A stretch of DNA of 64,000 bases, from positions 434,001-498,000 of the forward strand of contig NZ_CANNFH010000001.1 of the NCBI RefSeq assembly GCF_947503875.1. Reading direction: 5' to 3'. The DNA is from an uncultured Polaribacter sp. GTDB taxonomy: Bacteria > Bacteroidota > Bacteroidia > Flavobacteriales > Flavobacteriaceae. The position numbers and the translations under genes are program-made. The notes beneath the pieces were generated by a model. It had not been told where the DNA came from, searched no databases, and saw only the letters and a list, made by a program, of their open reading frames with translations. This document shows, piece by piece, positions 17,064-25,626 of this stretch (its first letter is position 1; the number at the start of each line of letters is the position of its first letter).

Positions 17064-18764
17064 TTATTTTGCCTTTTTACGTTTAGCTTTAAAAAAGCTA
17101 TAACCAATGTATAAAGCAATTAATATAAAAACAATATATCTGTAAGAAACAGGCTCTCCATCTCCACCAACTGTGGTAAACATTCTGTTCCAACGTATAG
17201 ATTTTATTTTTTCACCAAAACTACTTGCATTAGCATCCCAGCTAAACCATATCATTACAGGTTTACCTAAAACATGATCAAAAGGTACATAACCCCAATA
17301 ACGTGCGTCTAAAGAGTTGTGTCTATTATCTCCCATTAACCAGTAATAATCTTGTTTAAAGGTATAAGAATCTGCTTTTTCTCCATTAATGTAAATGTCT
17401 TCGCCAACAAAAGTTAAGTCGTTGTTTTCGTAATTCTTAATAATTTGCTCGTAATATGGTAAAGATTTTGCATCTAGTTTTACTGTAGCACCTGCTTTAG
17501 GTATATAAATAGGTCCAAAATTATCTTGACTCCAATTATTGCTTTCTATATGGGGAAAAATTGCATTATCTGCCGCATAATTTATTTTAGTAACAGAAAG
17601 TGTGTTTGGTTGTTTTCTTAAAAGAATAACTTCTTCTTCTGTTAAATTTATATTTATTTTATTGGCAACATTTTCCATTTTTAAACGGGTTGCTAGGTTT
17701 TGAGATACGCCGCCTGCAACTTCTGTAAATAAAGAATCAGCACCTATTTTTGTTAAATTTGCACCTTTTTTAAAAGCTTCTTGCACTCTAGAATCATTCC
17801 AATAATCGTTAGCAATTTTGTAAACGCCTGTTCTCTCTTTGTTTATTAAAAACTTAGGAAATGTATTTCTATCAATCGCTTTTTTAGCTGTGTAAGTATA
17901 GTAAAATTGAATTTTGGCTCTATAAGGCAGTTCGTTTTTCTTACCATTTATATAGACATAACCGTTTTTAATCTCTAAGGAATCTCCTGCAATACCCACG
18001 CAACGTTTTACGTAGTTGGTTTTTTTATCTACAGGCTTATAAGTGAATTTCCCAGAGGTATCGCCCCACATAGTTGCTAAAGAATCTGCAGGCCAATTAA
18101 AACAAACTATATCATTATTTTTTATGTTTTGCAAACCTGGTAACCTTGTATAGGGCAGCTGTGGCTTTTTAAGGTAAGATGCTGTTCCAGTAAATGGTAA
18201 AGAATCATGTACCATAGGTGCAGCAATTACTGTAGACGGTACTCTTGCACCGTAATGAAATTTACTTACAAATAAATAATCACCAATTAACAAAGATTTC
18301 TCTAAGGATGAAGTTGGTATGGTAAAAGGCTGCATAAAATAAGTATGCACTAAAGTTGCAGCAATAATTGCAAATGTTATAGAACTTACCCATTCACCTA
18401 ATTCAGAGCGTGGTTTTAAACTTCTTTCGGCATTATATTTTGCATCTGTTTTATAGTTGATATAAAAAATGTACAAACCTAGAGTTACAATCACTAAAAA
18501 TGAATCTAGTTTTTTGTAAAACCCAAATGTTCTTATGGTTTCAATCCAAATTACAGGAAACATTAAAAGATTTACTACAGGTATAAAAAGTAAAAAAATC
18601 CACCATTTTGGTCTATTGATAATTTGCATTAACACAACACCGTTGTAAATTGGTATGGCTGCTTCCCAAGCTTTTCTACCTGCTCTTACATACAATTTCC
18701 ACGTTCCTAAAAAGTGAATTACTTGTATGAAAATAAAGAAAATAAACCATTCTGTAAAAGTCAT
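17064..18764 (-). CDS. lepB: signal peptidase I
   Basis: Inner-membrane serine protease that removes signal peptides. At 566 aa it is the long Bacteroidota form: an N-terminal membrane part with three to four hydrophobic segments (about 1-105), then a further helix (about 125-143), the catalytic Ser153 in IPTSSLEKSL, and the catalytic Lys253 in NYVKRCVGIAGDSL. A large insertion (about 275-440) separates this from the C-terminal box YWLMGDNRHNSLDARYWGYVP. A final helix precedes KAKRKKAK. It is part of the leftward parA-parB-DUF5683-dapB-lepB-WbqC run. Confidence 0.94.
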   Translation of the reverse strand: MTFTEWFIFFIFIQVIHFLGTWKLYVRAGRKAWEAAIPIYNGVVLMQIINRPKWWIFLLFIPVVNLLMFPVIWIETIRTFGFYKKLDSFLVIVTLGLYIFYINYKTDAKYNAERSLKPRSELGEWVSSITFAIIAATLVHTYFMQPFTIPTSSLEKSLLIGDYLFVSKFHYGARVPSTVIAAPMVHDSLPFTGTASYLKKPQLPYTRLPGLQNIKNNDIVCFNWPADSLATMWGDTSGKFTYKPVDKKTNYVKRCVGIAGDSLEIKNGYVYINGKKNELPYRAKIQFYYTYTAKKAIDRNTFPKFLINKERTGVYKIANDYWNDSRVQEAFKKGANLTKIGADSLFTEVAGGVSQNLATRLKMENVANKININLTEEEVILLRKQPNTLSVTKINYAADNAIFPHIESNNWSQDNFGPIYIPKAGATVKLDAKSLPYYEQIIKNYENNDLTFVGEDIYINGEKADSYTFKQDYYWLMGDNRHNSLDARYWGYVPFDHVLGKPVMIWFSWDANASSFGEKIKSIRWNRMFTTVGGDGEPVSYRYIVFILIALYIGYSFFKAKRKKAK

Positions 18765-18846
18765 AATATTTTGTTTTGATACTAATTTTATAAAAAAGTA
18801 AAATCTTATTGCTAGTTAGTAACTATAAGTTGAATTGTGTTACAAT

Positions 18847-19548
18847 TTAATGTAAGTTTAAAACATCTTTCATGTTAAAAACCCCTGTTTTGCCAATAAT
18901 CCATTCTGCGGCAACAACAGCACCTAAGGCAAAACCTTGGCGGTTATGGGCCGTATGTTTTATTTCTATAGAATCTACAACAGAATTGTACCAAACAGAA
19001 TGTGTACCAGGGACTTCTGGTATTCTTTTAGCTACAATTGGTATGTTTGTTTCAGCAGTTTTTTTGTCTAGTTCCCATTTTTCTTTAGCCGAGTTTTCTA
19101 TAATTCCCTCAGCTAAAGTAATGGCTGTTCCACTTGGTGCATCTAATTTTTTGGTATGATGAATTTCTTCCATAGAAATATCATAATCCTCTAAATTTTG
19201 CATCATTTTTGCCAATTGTTTATTCAGTTCAAAAAATATATTTACGCCTAGACTGAAGTTAGAAGCGTAAATAAAAGCTCCCTTTTCTTTTTCGCAAAGT
19301 GCTACCGCGTCTTTATATTTATCTAGCCAACCTGTAGTACCAGAAATTACAGGCACATTGTTTTGTAAGCAATTAGAAATATTTGAGAAAGCGGAATTAG
19401 GGATACTAAAATCTATAGCAACATCTGCTAAACTAATATCTATTTCGTCATCAACATCTTTTCTTATAACTATTTCGTGGCCTCTAGAAATTGCAATTTT
19501 TTCAATTTCTTTTCCCATTCTTCCGTAACCTAAAAGTGCAATCTTCAT
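18847..19548 (-). CDS. dapB: 4-hydroxy-tetrahydrodipicolinate reductase
   Basis: Lysine/diaminopimelate pathway enzyme (233 aa) that reduces 4-hydroxy-tetrahydrodipicolinate with NAD(P)H in the cytoplasm. The Rossmann start is MKIALLGYGRMGKE; SGTTGW lies at about 89-94; and the active-site box EEIHHTKKLDAPSGTA at about 147-162 has the expected histidines, lysine and SGT. Slightly shorter than the E. coli enzyme, normal for this phylum. It starts 2 bp after the DUF5683 stop. Confidence 0.96.
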   Translation of the reverse strand: MKIALLGYGRMGKEIEKIAISRGHEIVIRKDVDDEIDISLADVAIDFSIPNSAFSNISNCLQNNVPVISGTTGWLDKYKDAVALCEKEKGAFIYASNFSLGVNIFFELNKQLAKMMQNLEDYDISMEEIHHTKKLDAPSGTAITLAEGIIENSAKEKWELDKKTAETNIPIVAKRIPEVPGTHSVWYNSVVDSIEIKHTAHNRQGFALGAVVAAEWIIGKTGVFNMKDVLNLH

Positions 19549-19550
19549 TT

Positions 19551-20132
19551 TTAAAAAGTGTATTTTAATTTAAAACCAACTTTAGGCGTATCAAATTGTA
19601 TTGGATCTTGCATCAAAGTTGGTCTTATAGATAAATTATCGTCTGTATTAAATTGTATTAAATGTGCATTTACACTGGCTTCAACAATTTGTAAAATATA
19701 AATTATTACACCAGAAAGTAAAGACATATCTCTGTTTTCACTAAGTTGTTCTTGTGCTCTTTCAAGTGTTTCTAAAGAAACACTTTCTACTCCTAAATCA
19801 TTTGTAAATTCGTCTTGAAAACCAGTTCTTCTTAACCTATATGCGGTTCTAAATCTCTTATATTCTTTATTATTTATGAGGTAATAATAAGTAGGTACAG
19901 CAAGGGCACCCCAAACAATAGGCGCTTTCCAATATTTTTTATTATAAATTTGACCCATTCCTGGTAATATTGTAGAATAAAATGCAGCTCTTGCTGGTTT
20001 TAAAGGTGCGTAAGTACCCTGTTGCAAAGGTATAGTCTTTTTAATTTTAATATTTGTAGTATCTTTTTGACTAAAAATATTGAAACTAAAAAAACTAAGG
20101 AGTAATAGGAATATGGTTTTTTTTAAAAACAC
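19551..20132 (-). CDS. DUF5683 domain-containing protein
   Basis: Exported/membrane protein of 193 aa: signal-like N-terminus (about 1-21), then the DUF5683 core with LKPARAAFYSTILPGMGQIYNKKYWKAPIVWGAL (about 42-75), two hydrophobic segments and a C-terminal VGFKLKYTF. GTG start immediately abuts the parB stop (no spacer). It sits in the conserved flavobacterial parAB-DUF5683-dapB-lepB order, which suggests a housekeeping envelope role, otherwise unknown. Confidence 0.85.
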   Translation of the reverse strand: MFLKKTIFLLLLSFFSFNIFSQKDTTNIKIKKTIPLQQGTYAPLKPARAAFYSTILPGMGQIYNKKYWKAPIVWGALAVPTYYYLINNKEYKRFRTAYRLRRTGFQDEFTNDLGVESVSLETLERAQEQLSENRDMSLLSGVIIYILQIVEASVNAHLIQFNTDDNLSIRPTLMQDPIQFDTPKVGFKLKYTF

Positions 20133-21017
20133 TTATTTTAATAAGTTTTTTATTCTATTAAAATCTTCTTCAGAATGAAACGGAATGGTTATTTTACCTT
20201 TTCCATTATTAGCCACGTTAATAGTTACTTTCTGACCAAAGAAATCACTAATTTCTTGATTACTATTCTTTATAAAAGCAGGTGTTGATTTCTTTTTAGG
20301 TTTTGCAATTTTACCTGTTTTTAAGGTTTTTACAAGTTCCTCTGTTTGCCTCACAGATAATTTATCACGTAAGATTTTCTCGTAAATAGCTAATTGATCT
20401 TCTGTATTGTCTACATTAATCATTGCACGCCCATGTCCCATAGAAATAAAGCCATCTCTCATACCCGTTTGTAAAATTGGGTCTAATTTTAATAAACGCA
20501 AATAATTGGTAACTGTAGAACGTTTTTTACCAACTCTTGTGCTTAACTCTTCTTGTGTTAAGGCAATTTCATCAATTAAACGTTGGTAAGAAAGGGCAAC
20601 TTCAATTGGGTCTAAATTTTTTCTTTGAATATTTTCAACCAGCGCCATTTCTAGCATTTCTTGGTCGTTTGCAATTCTAATGTATGCAGGTACTGTTTTG
20701 TTGCCTATTAATTTAGATGCTCTAAATCTTCGTTCACCAGAAACTAATTGAAATTGATTGCCTTCTAATTTTCTTACGGTAATTGGCTGTATAACCCCTA
20801 ATTCTTTTATAGAACCAGCAAGTTCTCTTAGCGCTTCTTCATCAAAATAAGTTCTAGGTTGGTAAGGATTTACTTCAATTAAATCTAGTTCTATTTCTAT
20901 GATACTACCTACTACTTTATCTGCATTATTATCTAATGCACTGTTAATATTAGGTGTTTCCTTTAATAAAGCAGACAATCCTCTTCCTAAGGCTTGTTTT
21001 TTTGTTGCTTTTGCCAT
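20133..21017 (-). CDS. parB: chromosome partitioning protein ParB (CTP-dependent DNA clamp)
   Basis: Centromere-binding protein of 294 aa. N-terminal GRGLSALLKE box (about 11-20) for ParA contact; ParB/Srx CTPase domain (about 38-125) with NPYQPRTYFDEEALREL and the GERRFRA nucleotide motif; HTH for parS binding around 150-195 (LTQEELSTRVGKKRSTVTNYLRLL); C-terminal dimer domain. Stop of parA and start of parB are directly adjacent. No parS palindrome (TGTTNCACGTGNAACA-like) was recognised by eye in the window. Confidence 0.96.
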   Translation of the reverse strand: MAKATKKQALGRGLSALLKETPNINSALDNNADKVVGSIIEIELDLIEVNPYQPRTYFDEEALRELAGSIKELGVIQPITVRKLEGNQFQLVSGERRFRASKLIGNKTVPAYIRIANDQEMLEMALVENIQRKNLDPIEVALSYQRLIDEIALTQEELSTRVGKKRSTVTNYLRLLKLDPILQTGMRDGFISMGHGRAMINVDNTEDQLAIYEKILRDKLSVRQTEELVKTLKTGKIAKPKKKSTPAFIKNSNQEISDFFGQKVTINVANNGKGKITIPFHSEEDFNRIKNLLK

Positions 21018-21782
21018 TTACGCGTTCTTTTTTAATAATTCTTGCGCCAAATTTAAGTAATTTACGGCTCCTTTGCTAGTAGCATCATAAGCAATTATAC
21101 TTTCGCCATAACTTGGTGCTTCTCCTAAACGTGTATTTCTTCTAATAATTGTATCAAAAACCATGGTTGAAAAATGTTTTCTAACTTCATCTACCACTTG
21201 GTTAGATAGACGTAAACGAGAATCGAACATAGTTAACAATAAACCTTCAATATCTAAATCTGCATTGTGTATTTTTTGTACACTTTTTATTGTGTTTAAA
21301 AGTTTTCCAAGACCTTCTAACGCAAAATATTCACATTGAATAGGAATAATTACAGAATCTGCAGCTACTAAAGAGTTTAGCGTAATTAAACCTAAAGATG
21401 GTGCACAATCTATTAAAATGTAGTCGTAATCATCTTTTATAGCTGCCAAAGCTTTTTTTAGCATATATTCTCTTTCTTGCTTGTCTACTAATTCAATTTC
21501 TATAGCCACTAAATCAATATGTGCAGGAATAATATCTACATTTGGCGAATCTGTTTTTACAACAGCATCTTTTGCAGATAGTGAATGCTCTAATACATTA
21601 TAGGTGCCACCTTCTACAGTTTCTACATCTATACCTAAACCAGAAGAAGCGTTTGCTTGTGGGTCTGCATCAATTAGCAATACTTTTTTTTCTAATACAC
21701 CTAAAGAAGCCGCCAAATTAACGCTTGTTGTTGTTTTACCAACACCTCCTTTTTGATTTGCTATTGCAATAATTTTCCCCAT
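21018..21782 (-). CDS. parA: chromosome partitioning ATPase ParA (Soj)
   Basis: Deviant-Walker ATPase of 254 aa. P-loop KGGVGKTTT (about 11-19) with the signature lysine, Walker A' LLIDADPQANASSGLG (about 35-50), Walker B LIDCAPSLGLIT (about 122-135). Works with ParB in origin segregation. First gene of the leftward parA-parB-DUF5683-dapB-lepB-WbqC run. The 192-bp spacer upstream to pepD shows no clear TAnnTTTG box. Confidence 0.97.
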   Translation of the reverse strand: MGKIIAIANQKGGVGKTTTSVNLAASLGVLEKKVLLIDADPQANASSGLGIDVETVEGGTYNVLEHSLSAKDAVVKTDSPNVDIIPAHIDLVAIEIELVDKQEREYMLKKALAAIKDDYDYILIDCAPSLGLITLNSLVAADSVIIPIQCEYFALEGLGKLLNTIKSVQKIHNADLDIEGLLLTMFDSRLRLSNQVVDEVRKHFSTMVFDTIIRRNTRLGEAPSYGESIIAYDATSKGAVNYLNLAQELLKKNA

Positions 21783-21974
21783 ATGATTCCACTACTTTTG
21801 TAATTGTAAAATTACATATTTTTATTACTTTTAAAAGTCAAAGATGTTAATAAATCAATAATTTTTTAAAATAATGATTTTTAATGTGTTAAATATATTT
21901 TTTACTTCTTTTTACACAAATTGTCAGATAGAAAAATAGCGTGAGTTTTATGTTTTTTAACTTTTTAACTTTTA

Positions 21975-23435
21975 CTATTTTTTTGGTGTGTTTTTTAAGA
22001 TTTCTTTTAAAAAGTTCCAAAATTTTTGAGTAGAACTAATACTCGCGCGTTCGTCTGGTGAGTGTGCGCCTCTAATTGTTGGACCAAAAGAAACCATATC
22101 CATTTTTGGATAATTTTGCCCTAAAATACCACACTCTAAACCTGCATGGCAAGCTTCAACTTTGGCCTTTTCACCATGTGTTTTTTCATATAATTGTGCT
22201 ACAACTTCTAAAATTTCTGATTTGATGTTGGGTTGCCACCCAGGATATTCGCCAGAAAATTCTACTTGAAACCCAGCTAATTCAAAGCTAGATTTTAAAG
22301 AATTAGCAAGATCTAACTTATTAGTTTCTGATGAAGAACGTGTTAAACAGCCAATTTTTATTGCGCCATCTTTAACAATTACTCTGGCAATATTATTAGA
22401 GGTTTCTACTAAGCCTTCAATATCTGGACTCATTCTGTATACCCCATTTAAAGCAGCATACATAGCTTTTAGTAAACCTTCTTGCACACCAAGTTCCATT
22501 ATTTTTGGCAGTTCTGTTATTTCAACAATTGTTACAGTTAAATTAGGTTCTAACGCTTTAAATTCTTCTTGAATTGTCTTTACCAATTCTTTGGTTTCAA
22601 AAATAAAAGGGGCTTTAGAAATTTGATCTACACAAACTTCAGCAACACTTTCTCTAGGAATTGCATTGCGTAAACTACCTCCATTAATAGCGGCAATTCT
22701 TAGTCCATAGTTGGTAAAACCATCAAACAGCAAACGATTCATAATTTTATTGGCATTACCTAAACCTTTAATTATATCCATACCAGAATGCCCACCATTT
22801 AAACCTTTAACAGTTATTTTAAAGGTCACAGTATTTTTAGGAATTTCTTCTTCTTTGTAATTTCTTGTGGCAGTAATATCTACACCACCAGCACAGCCCA
22901 TTCCAATTTCGTCATCTTCTTCTGTGTCTAAATTTAAAAGAATATCTCCTTTTAAAACTCCAGCTTCTAAACCCATGGCACCAGTCATTCCTGTTTCTTC
23001 ATCAATAGTAAAAAGTGCTTCTAAATTGGGATGCGCTATAGTTTTAGACGCCAAAACAGCCATAATTGCTGCAACCCCTAAACCATTGTCTGCGCCTAAA
23101 GTTGTACCATCTGCTTTTATCCAATCTCCATCTACAAGCATTTTTATGCCCTCTTTTTCAAAGTTAAAAACAGTGTCGTTATTTTTTTGGTGTACCATAT
23201 CTAAATGGCTTTGTAGTACAACGGTTTTTCTGTCTTCTAAGCCTTTTGTAGCTGGTTTTCTAACAATAACATTACCTACCTTGTCAACAAAGTTTTCTAA
23301 ATTTAAATTATTAGCAAAAGCTACCATAAAGGCAATAATGCGTTCTTCTTTTTTTGAAGGACGAGGTACCGCATTTAAATCGGCAAACATATTCCAGACT
23401 TCTTTTGGCTCTTGATTTCTTACTGCTAAACTCAT
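21975..23435 (-). CDS. pepD: aminoacyl-histidine dipeptidase (cytosol nonspecific dipeptidase), M20C
   Basis: Zinc dipeptidase of 486 aa. M20 metal ligands are readable: LQSHLDMVHQK (His/Asp, about 74-84), LGADNGLGVA (bridging Asp, about 113-122), TIDEETGMTGA (catalytic and metal Glu, about 143-153), and a late EACHAGLECG (about 430-439). Hydrolyses Xaa-His and other dipeptides in the cytoplasm. The ATG start is preceded by a TATTTTTG -7 box 26 bp upstream. Monocistronic. Confidence 0.95.
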   Translation of the reverse strand: MSLAVRNQEPKEVWNMFADLNAVPRPSKKEERIIAFMVAFANNLNLENFVDKVGNVIVRKPATKGLEDRKTVVLQSHLDMVHQKNNDTVFNFEKEGIKMLVDGDWIKADGTTLGADNGLGVAAIMAVLASKTIAHPNLEALFTIDEETGMTGAMGLEAGVLKGDILLNLDTEEDDEIGMGCAGGVDITATRNYKEEEIPKNTVTFKITVKGLNGGHSGMDIIKGLGNANKIMNRLLFDGFTNYGLRIAAINGGSLRNAIPRESVAEVCVDQISKAPFIFETKELVKTIQEEFKALEPNLTVTIVEITELPKIMELGVQEGLLKAMYAALNGVYRMSPDIEGLVETSNNIARVIVKDGAIKIGCLTRSSSETNKLDLANSLKSSFELAGFQVEFSGEYPGWQPNIKSEILEVVAQLYEKTHGEKAKVEACHAGLECGILGQNYPKMDMVSFGPTIRGAHSPDERASISSTQKFWNFLKEILKNTPKK

Positions 23436-23460
23436 TGTTTTTAATTAAAAATTAGATAAT

Positions 23461-23468
23461 CAAAAATA
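23461..23468 (-). promoter_or_regulatory. candidate -7 box for pepD
   Basis: TATTTTTG on the minus strand matches TAnnTTTG, 26 bp before the pepD ATG. No -33 TTG at the right distance. Confidence 0.4.
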
Positions 23469-23494
23469 CGGTATTTGATTTGTTTTAAAAATGA

Positions 23495-23537
23495 AAACAT
23501 CTTTAAAAAGATTGTATTTATTCTTTTAAAGATGTTT
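23495..23537. terminator. hairpin between pepD and the nitroreductase gene
   Basis: Perfect 14-bp inverted repeat AAACATCTTTAAAA / TTTTAAAGATGTTT with a 15-nt loop, just after the nitroreductase stop on the minus strand. The following T-run is short, so termination strength is uncertain. Confidence 0.6.
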
Positions 23538-23563
23538 GTAAATTAATATTAAATTTTATTTAG

Positions 23564-24193
23564 TTAGAATTCAATAATAGTTTCAGATATGTTTTTTCTA
23601 ACCTTTACAAGGTCTTTCATATAATCATCTGCAGCTCTAAAACCAACAGGCATTACTAAAACTGATTTTAAATTGTGTTCCTTAAGATTTAAAATATCGT
23701 CATATTTTTCTGGAGAAAAACCTTCCATTGGGCAGGCGTCTATCTTTTCTGTTGCACAAACAGTCATTAAATTACCCAAGGCAATATAGGCTTGGTTTTT
23801 ATTCCAAACAAACAACTCTTCTTGTGTTTTTTTTGCAATTTCTTCCGTTAAAAAAGTTTGAAATGGCTTTATAATTTCATCAGAAGTATTTCTTAGTTTT
23901 TTGGTTAAATTAAAATAGTCTTCTACTTCTTGGGTTGTGTAATTGTCTTTTGTACAAATAACCAAAACATGAGACGCTTGTACAATTTGTTTTTGATTCC
24001 AAGAGTGTTCTAGTAATTTTTCTTGAATTTCTTTATTTTTTACAACCAATAATTTTAAGGGTTGTAAACCATAAGAAGTGGCCGTTAAATTAAATGCTTC
24101 TTTTAAGGTTTCTATTTGATTTTTAGATAATTCTTTATTGCTATCAAATTTTTTAACAGCATAACGCCATTGTAAACTCTCTATAATATTCAT
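23564..24193 (-). CDS. NAD(P)H-dependent oxidoreductase, nitroreductase family
   Basis: FMN-dependent oxidoreductase of 209 aa, NfsB-like. MNIIESLQWRYAVKKFD at the start gives the FMN phosphate-binding R-x-x-x-K-x-F pattern, SYGLQPLKLLVV (about 44-55) and ACPMEGFSPEKYDDIL (about 155-170) are family hallmarks. The track's TTG start (24214) is rejected in favour of ATG 24193, which gives the conserved N-terminus and lies 19 bp after a -7 box. Physiological electron acceptor unknown. Confidence 0.9.
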   Translation of the reverse strand: MNIIESLQWRYAVKKFDSNKELSKNQIETLKEAFNLTATSYGLQPLKLLVVKNKEIQEKLLEHSWNQKQIVQASHVLVICTKDNYTTQEVEDYFNLTKKLRNTSDEIIKPFQTFLTEEIAKKTQEELFVWNKNQAYIALGNLMTVCATEKIDACPMEGFSPEKYDDILNLKEHNLKSVLVMPVGFRAADDYMKDLVKVRKNISETIIEF

Positions 24194-24211
24194 TGTTTTT
24201 ATTTTGAAGTG

Positions 24212-24219
24212 CAAAAATA
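24212..24219 (-). promoter_or_regulatory. candidate -7 box for the nitroreductase gene
   Basis: TATTTTTG on the minus strand, 19 bp upstream of ATG 24193; it overlaps the rejected TTG start. Confidence 0.4.
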
Positions 24220-24304
24220 GTGTATTACAAGCGCATTTTAAATTTTATGAGAGTAGTTCATTAGAATAAAGTGCCAATTTTTTGTAAATTTAAAACAAAA
24301 AGAG

Positions 24305-25576
24305 ATGAAAGAGGATTTTTTACATTATATATGGAAGTATAAATTGTTTTCACTAACTAATTTAGAAACTGTAAATAAAGAGGTTGTCACTATTGTAAAC
24401 TCAGGTATTCATAATAAAAATGCAGGTCCAGATTTTTTAAATGCTCAATTGAAACTAGACAATCAACTTTGGGCAGGTAATGTAGAAATTCATATAAAAT
24501 CTTCTGATTGGTATGCACACAACCACGAAACAGATGCCAATTACGATAATGTAATTTTGCATGTAGTATGGGAAAATGATGCCAATATTTACATGAAAAA
24601 CAACCAACCTTTGCCTACTTTGGTTTTAAATGGTTTGGTGTCTAATACCATTTTACAGAATTATAACAGTTTATTATTTGCGCCTCAAAAATGGATTCCT
24701 TGTGAAGATTTTATTAAAGATGTGGATAGTTTTACCTTATCTAATTGGAAAGAGCGTTTGTTTTTTGATCGTTTAGAAAGAAAAGCAACAACTATTAAAC
24801 AGTTGTTAGCAAAAGAAAATAACGATTTTGAAGCGGTGTTATTTCAACTTTTAGCTAAAAATTTTGGTTTAAAAATTAATGGTGATGCCTTTTTACGACT
24901 AGCCCAATCTGTAGATTTTGCAATAATTAAAAAATGTAGTTTTAAAGGGCTAGAGTTGGCTGCTTTGCTTTTTGGACAAGCAGGTTTTTTAGAAACAAGT
25001 TTAGCGCACGAATATCATGCAACTTTAAAAAAAGAATACAACTATTTAAAGCATAAGTTTGGTTTAGAATCAATGTCTAAAAATACATTTTCATTTTTTA
25101 GAATGCGACCCAATAATTTTCCAACCATTAGAATAGCACAGCTGATTGGTTTGTTTCACAAACATCAAAATTTATTTTCTAAAGTGCTAGCAGTGCAAAA
25201 GTTAGATGATTTTTATACTTTGTTTTCTATTGATGTAGCTTCTTTTTGGAAAACTCATTATAATTTTGAATCCACTTCTAAAACATCAGCAAAAAAGCTA
25301 ACCAAATCGTTTATAGATTTGCTGATTATTAATACAATAATTCCGTTAAAATTTCTTTATGAACAAGCTAGGGGAGAAGTTGATGAAACCTTCTATTTAG
25401 AGTTGTTAGAAAATATAAAACCAGAAAAAAATAGCATCATAACTAAGTTTGAAGTGCATAAAATTTTCGCAAAAAATGCTTTTGATACCCAGGCTTTATT
25501 AGAATTAAAAAATAATTATTGTTTGCTAAAACGTTGTTTAGAATGTGCAATTGGCGTAAAAGTTTTGGGTAAATAA
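24305..25576 (+). CDS. DUF2851 family protein
   Basis: Cytoplasmic protein of 423 aa matching DUF2851, a Bacteroidota family of unknown function. The N-terminus MKEDFLHYIWKYKLF and IHNKNAGPDFLNAQLKLDNQLWAGNVEIHIKSSDWY (about 30-70) are strongly conserved; the HNKNAGPDF...GNVEIH pattern with D and E residues resembles a PD-(D/E)XK nuclease-like core (inference). C-terminal NNYCLLKRCLECAIG carries two cysteines, usual for the family. The ATG is preceded by AAAAGAG. Monocistronic, ending at a strong terminator. Confidence 0.85.
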   Translation: MKEDFLHYIWKYKLFSLTNLETVNKEVVTIVNSGIHNKNAGPDFLNAQLKLDNQLWAGNVEIHIKSSDWYAHNHETDANYDNVILHVVWENDANIYMKNNQPLPTLVLNGLVSNTILQNYNSLLFAPQKWIPCEDFIKDVDSFTLSNWKERLFFDRLERKATTIKQLLAKENNDFEAVLFQLLAKNFGLKINGDAFLRLAQSVDFAIIKKCSFKGLELAALLFGQAGFLETSLAHEYHATLKKEYNYLKHKFGLESMSKNTFSFFRMRPNNFPTIRIAQLIGLFHKHQNLFSKVLAVQKLDDFYTLFSIDVASFWKTHYNFESTSKTSAKKLTKSFIDLLIINTIIPLKFLYEQARGEVDETFYLELLENIKPEKNSIITKFEVHKIFAKNAFDTQALLELKNNYCLLKRCLECAIGVKVLGK

Positions 25577-25610
25577 AAAAGCTTCAAAATTTTTAATTTT
25601 GAAGCTTTAT
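25576..25610. terminator. bidirectional intrinsic terminator
   Basis: Perfect 14-bp inverted repeat AAAGCTTCAAAATT / AATTTTGAAGCTTT with a 3-nt loop and A/T runs on both sides, between the convergent DUF2851 and metalloprotease genes. Confidence 0.85.
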
Positions 25611-25626
25611 CGAGAAAAAAATAAAT

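Noticed and set aside
22867-23415. 182-aa plus-strand ORF
   Set aside because: Antisense shadow of pepD; the pepD frame has all M20 motifs.
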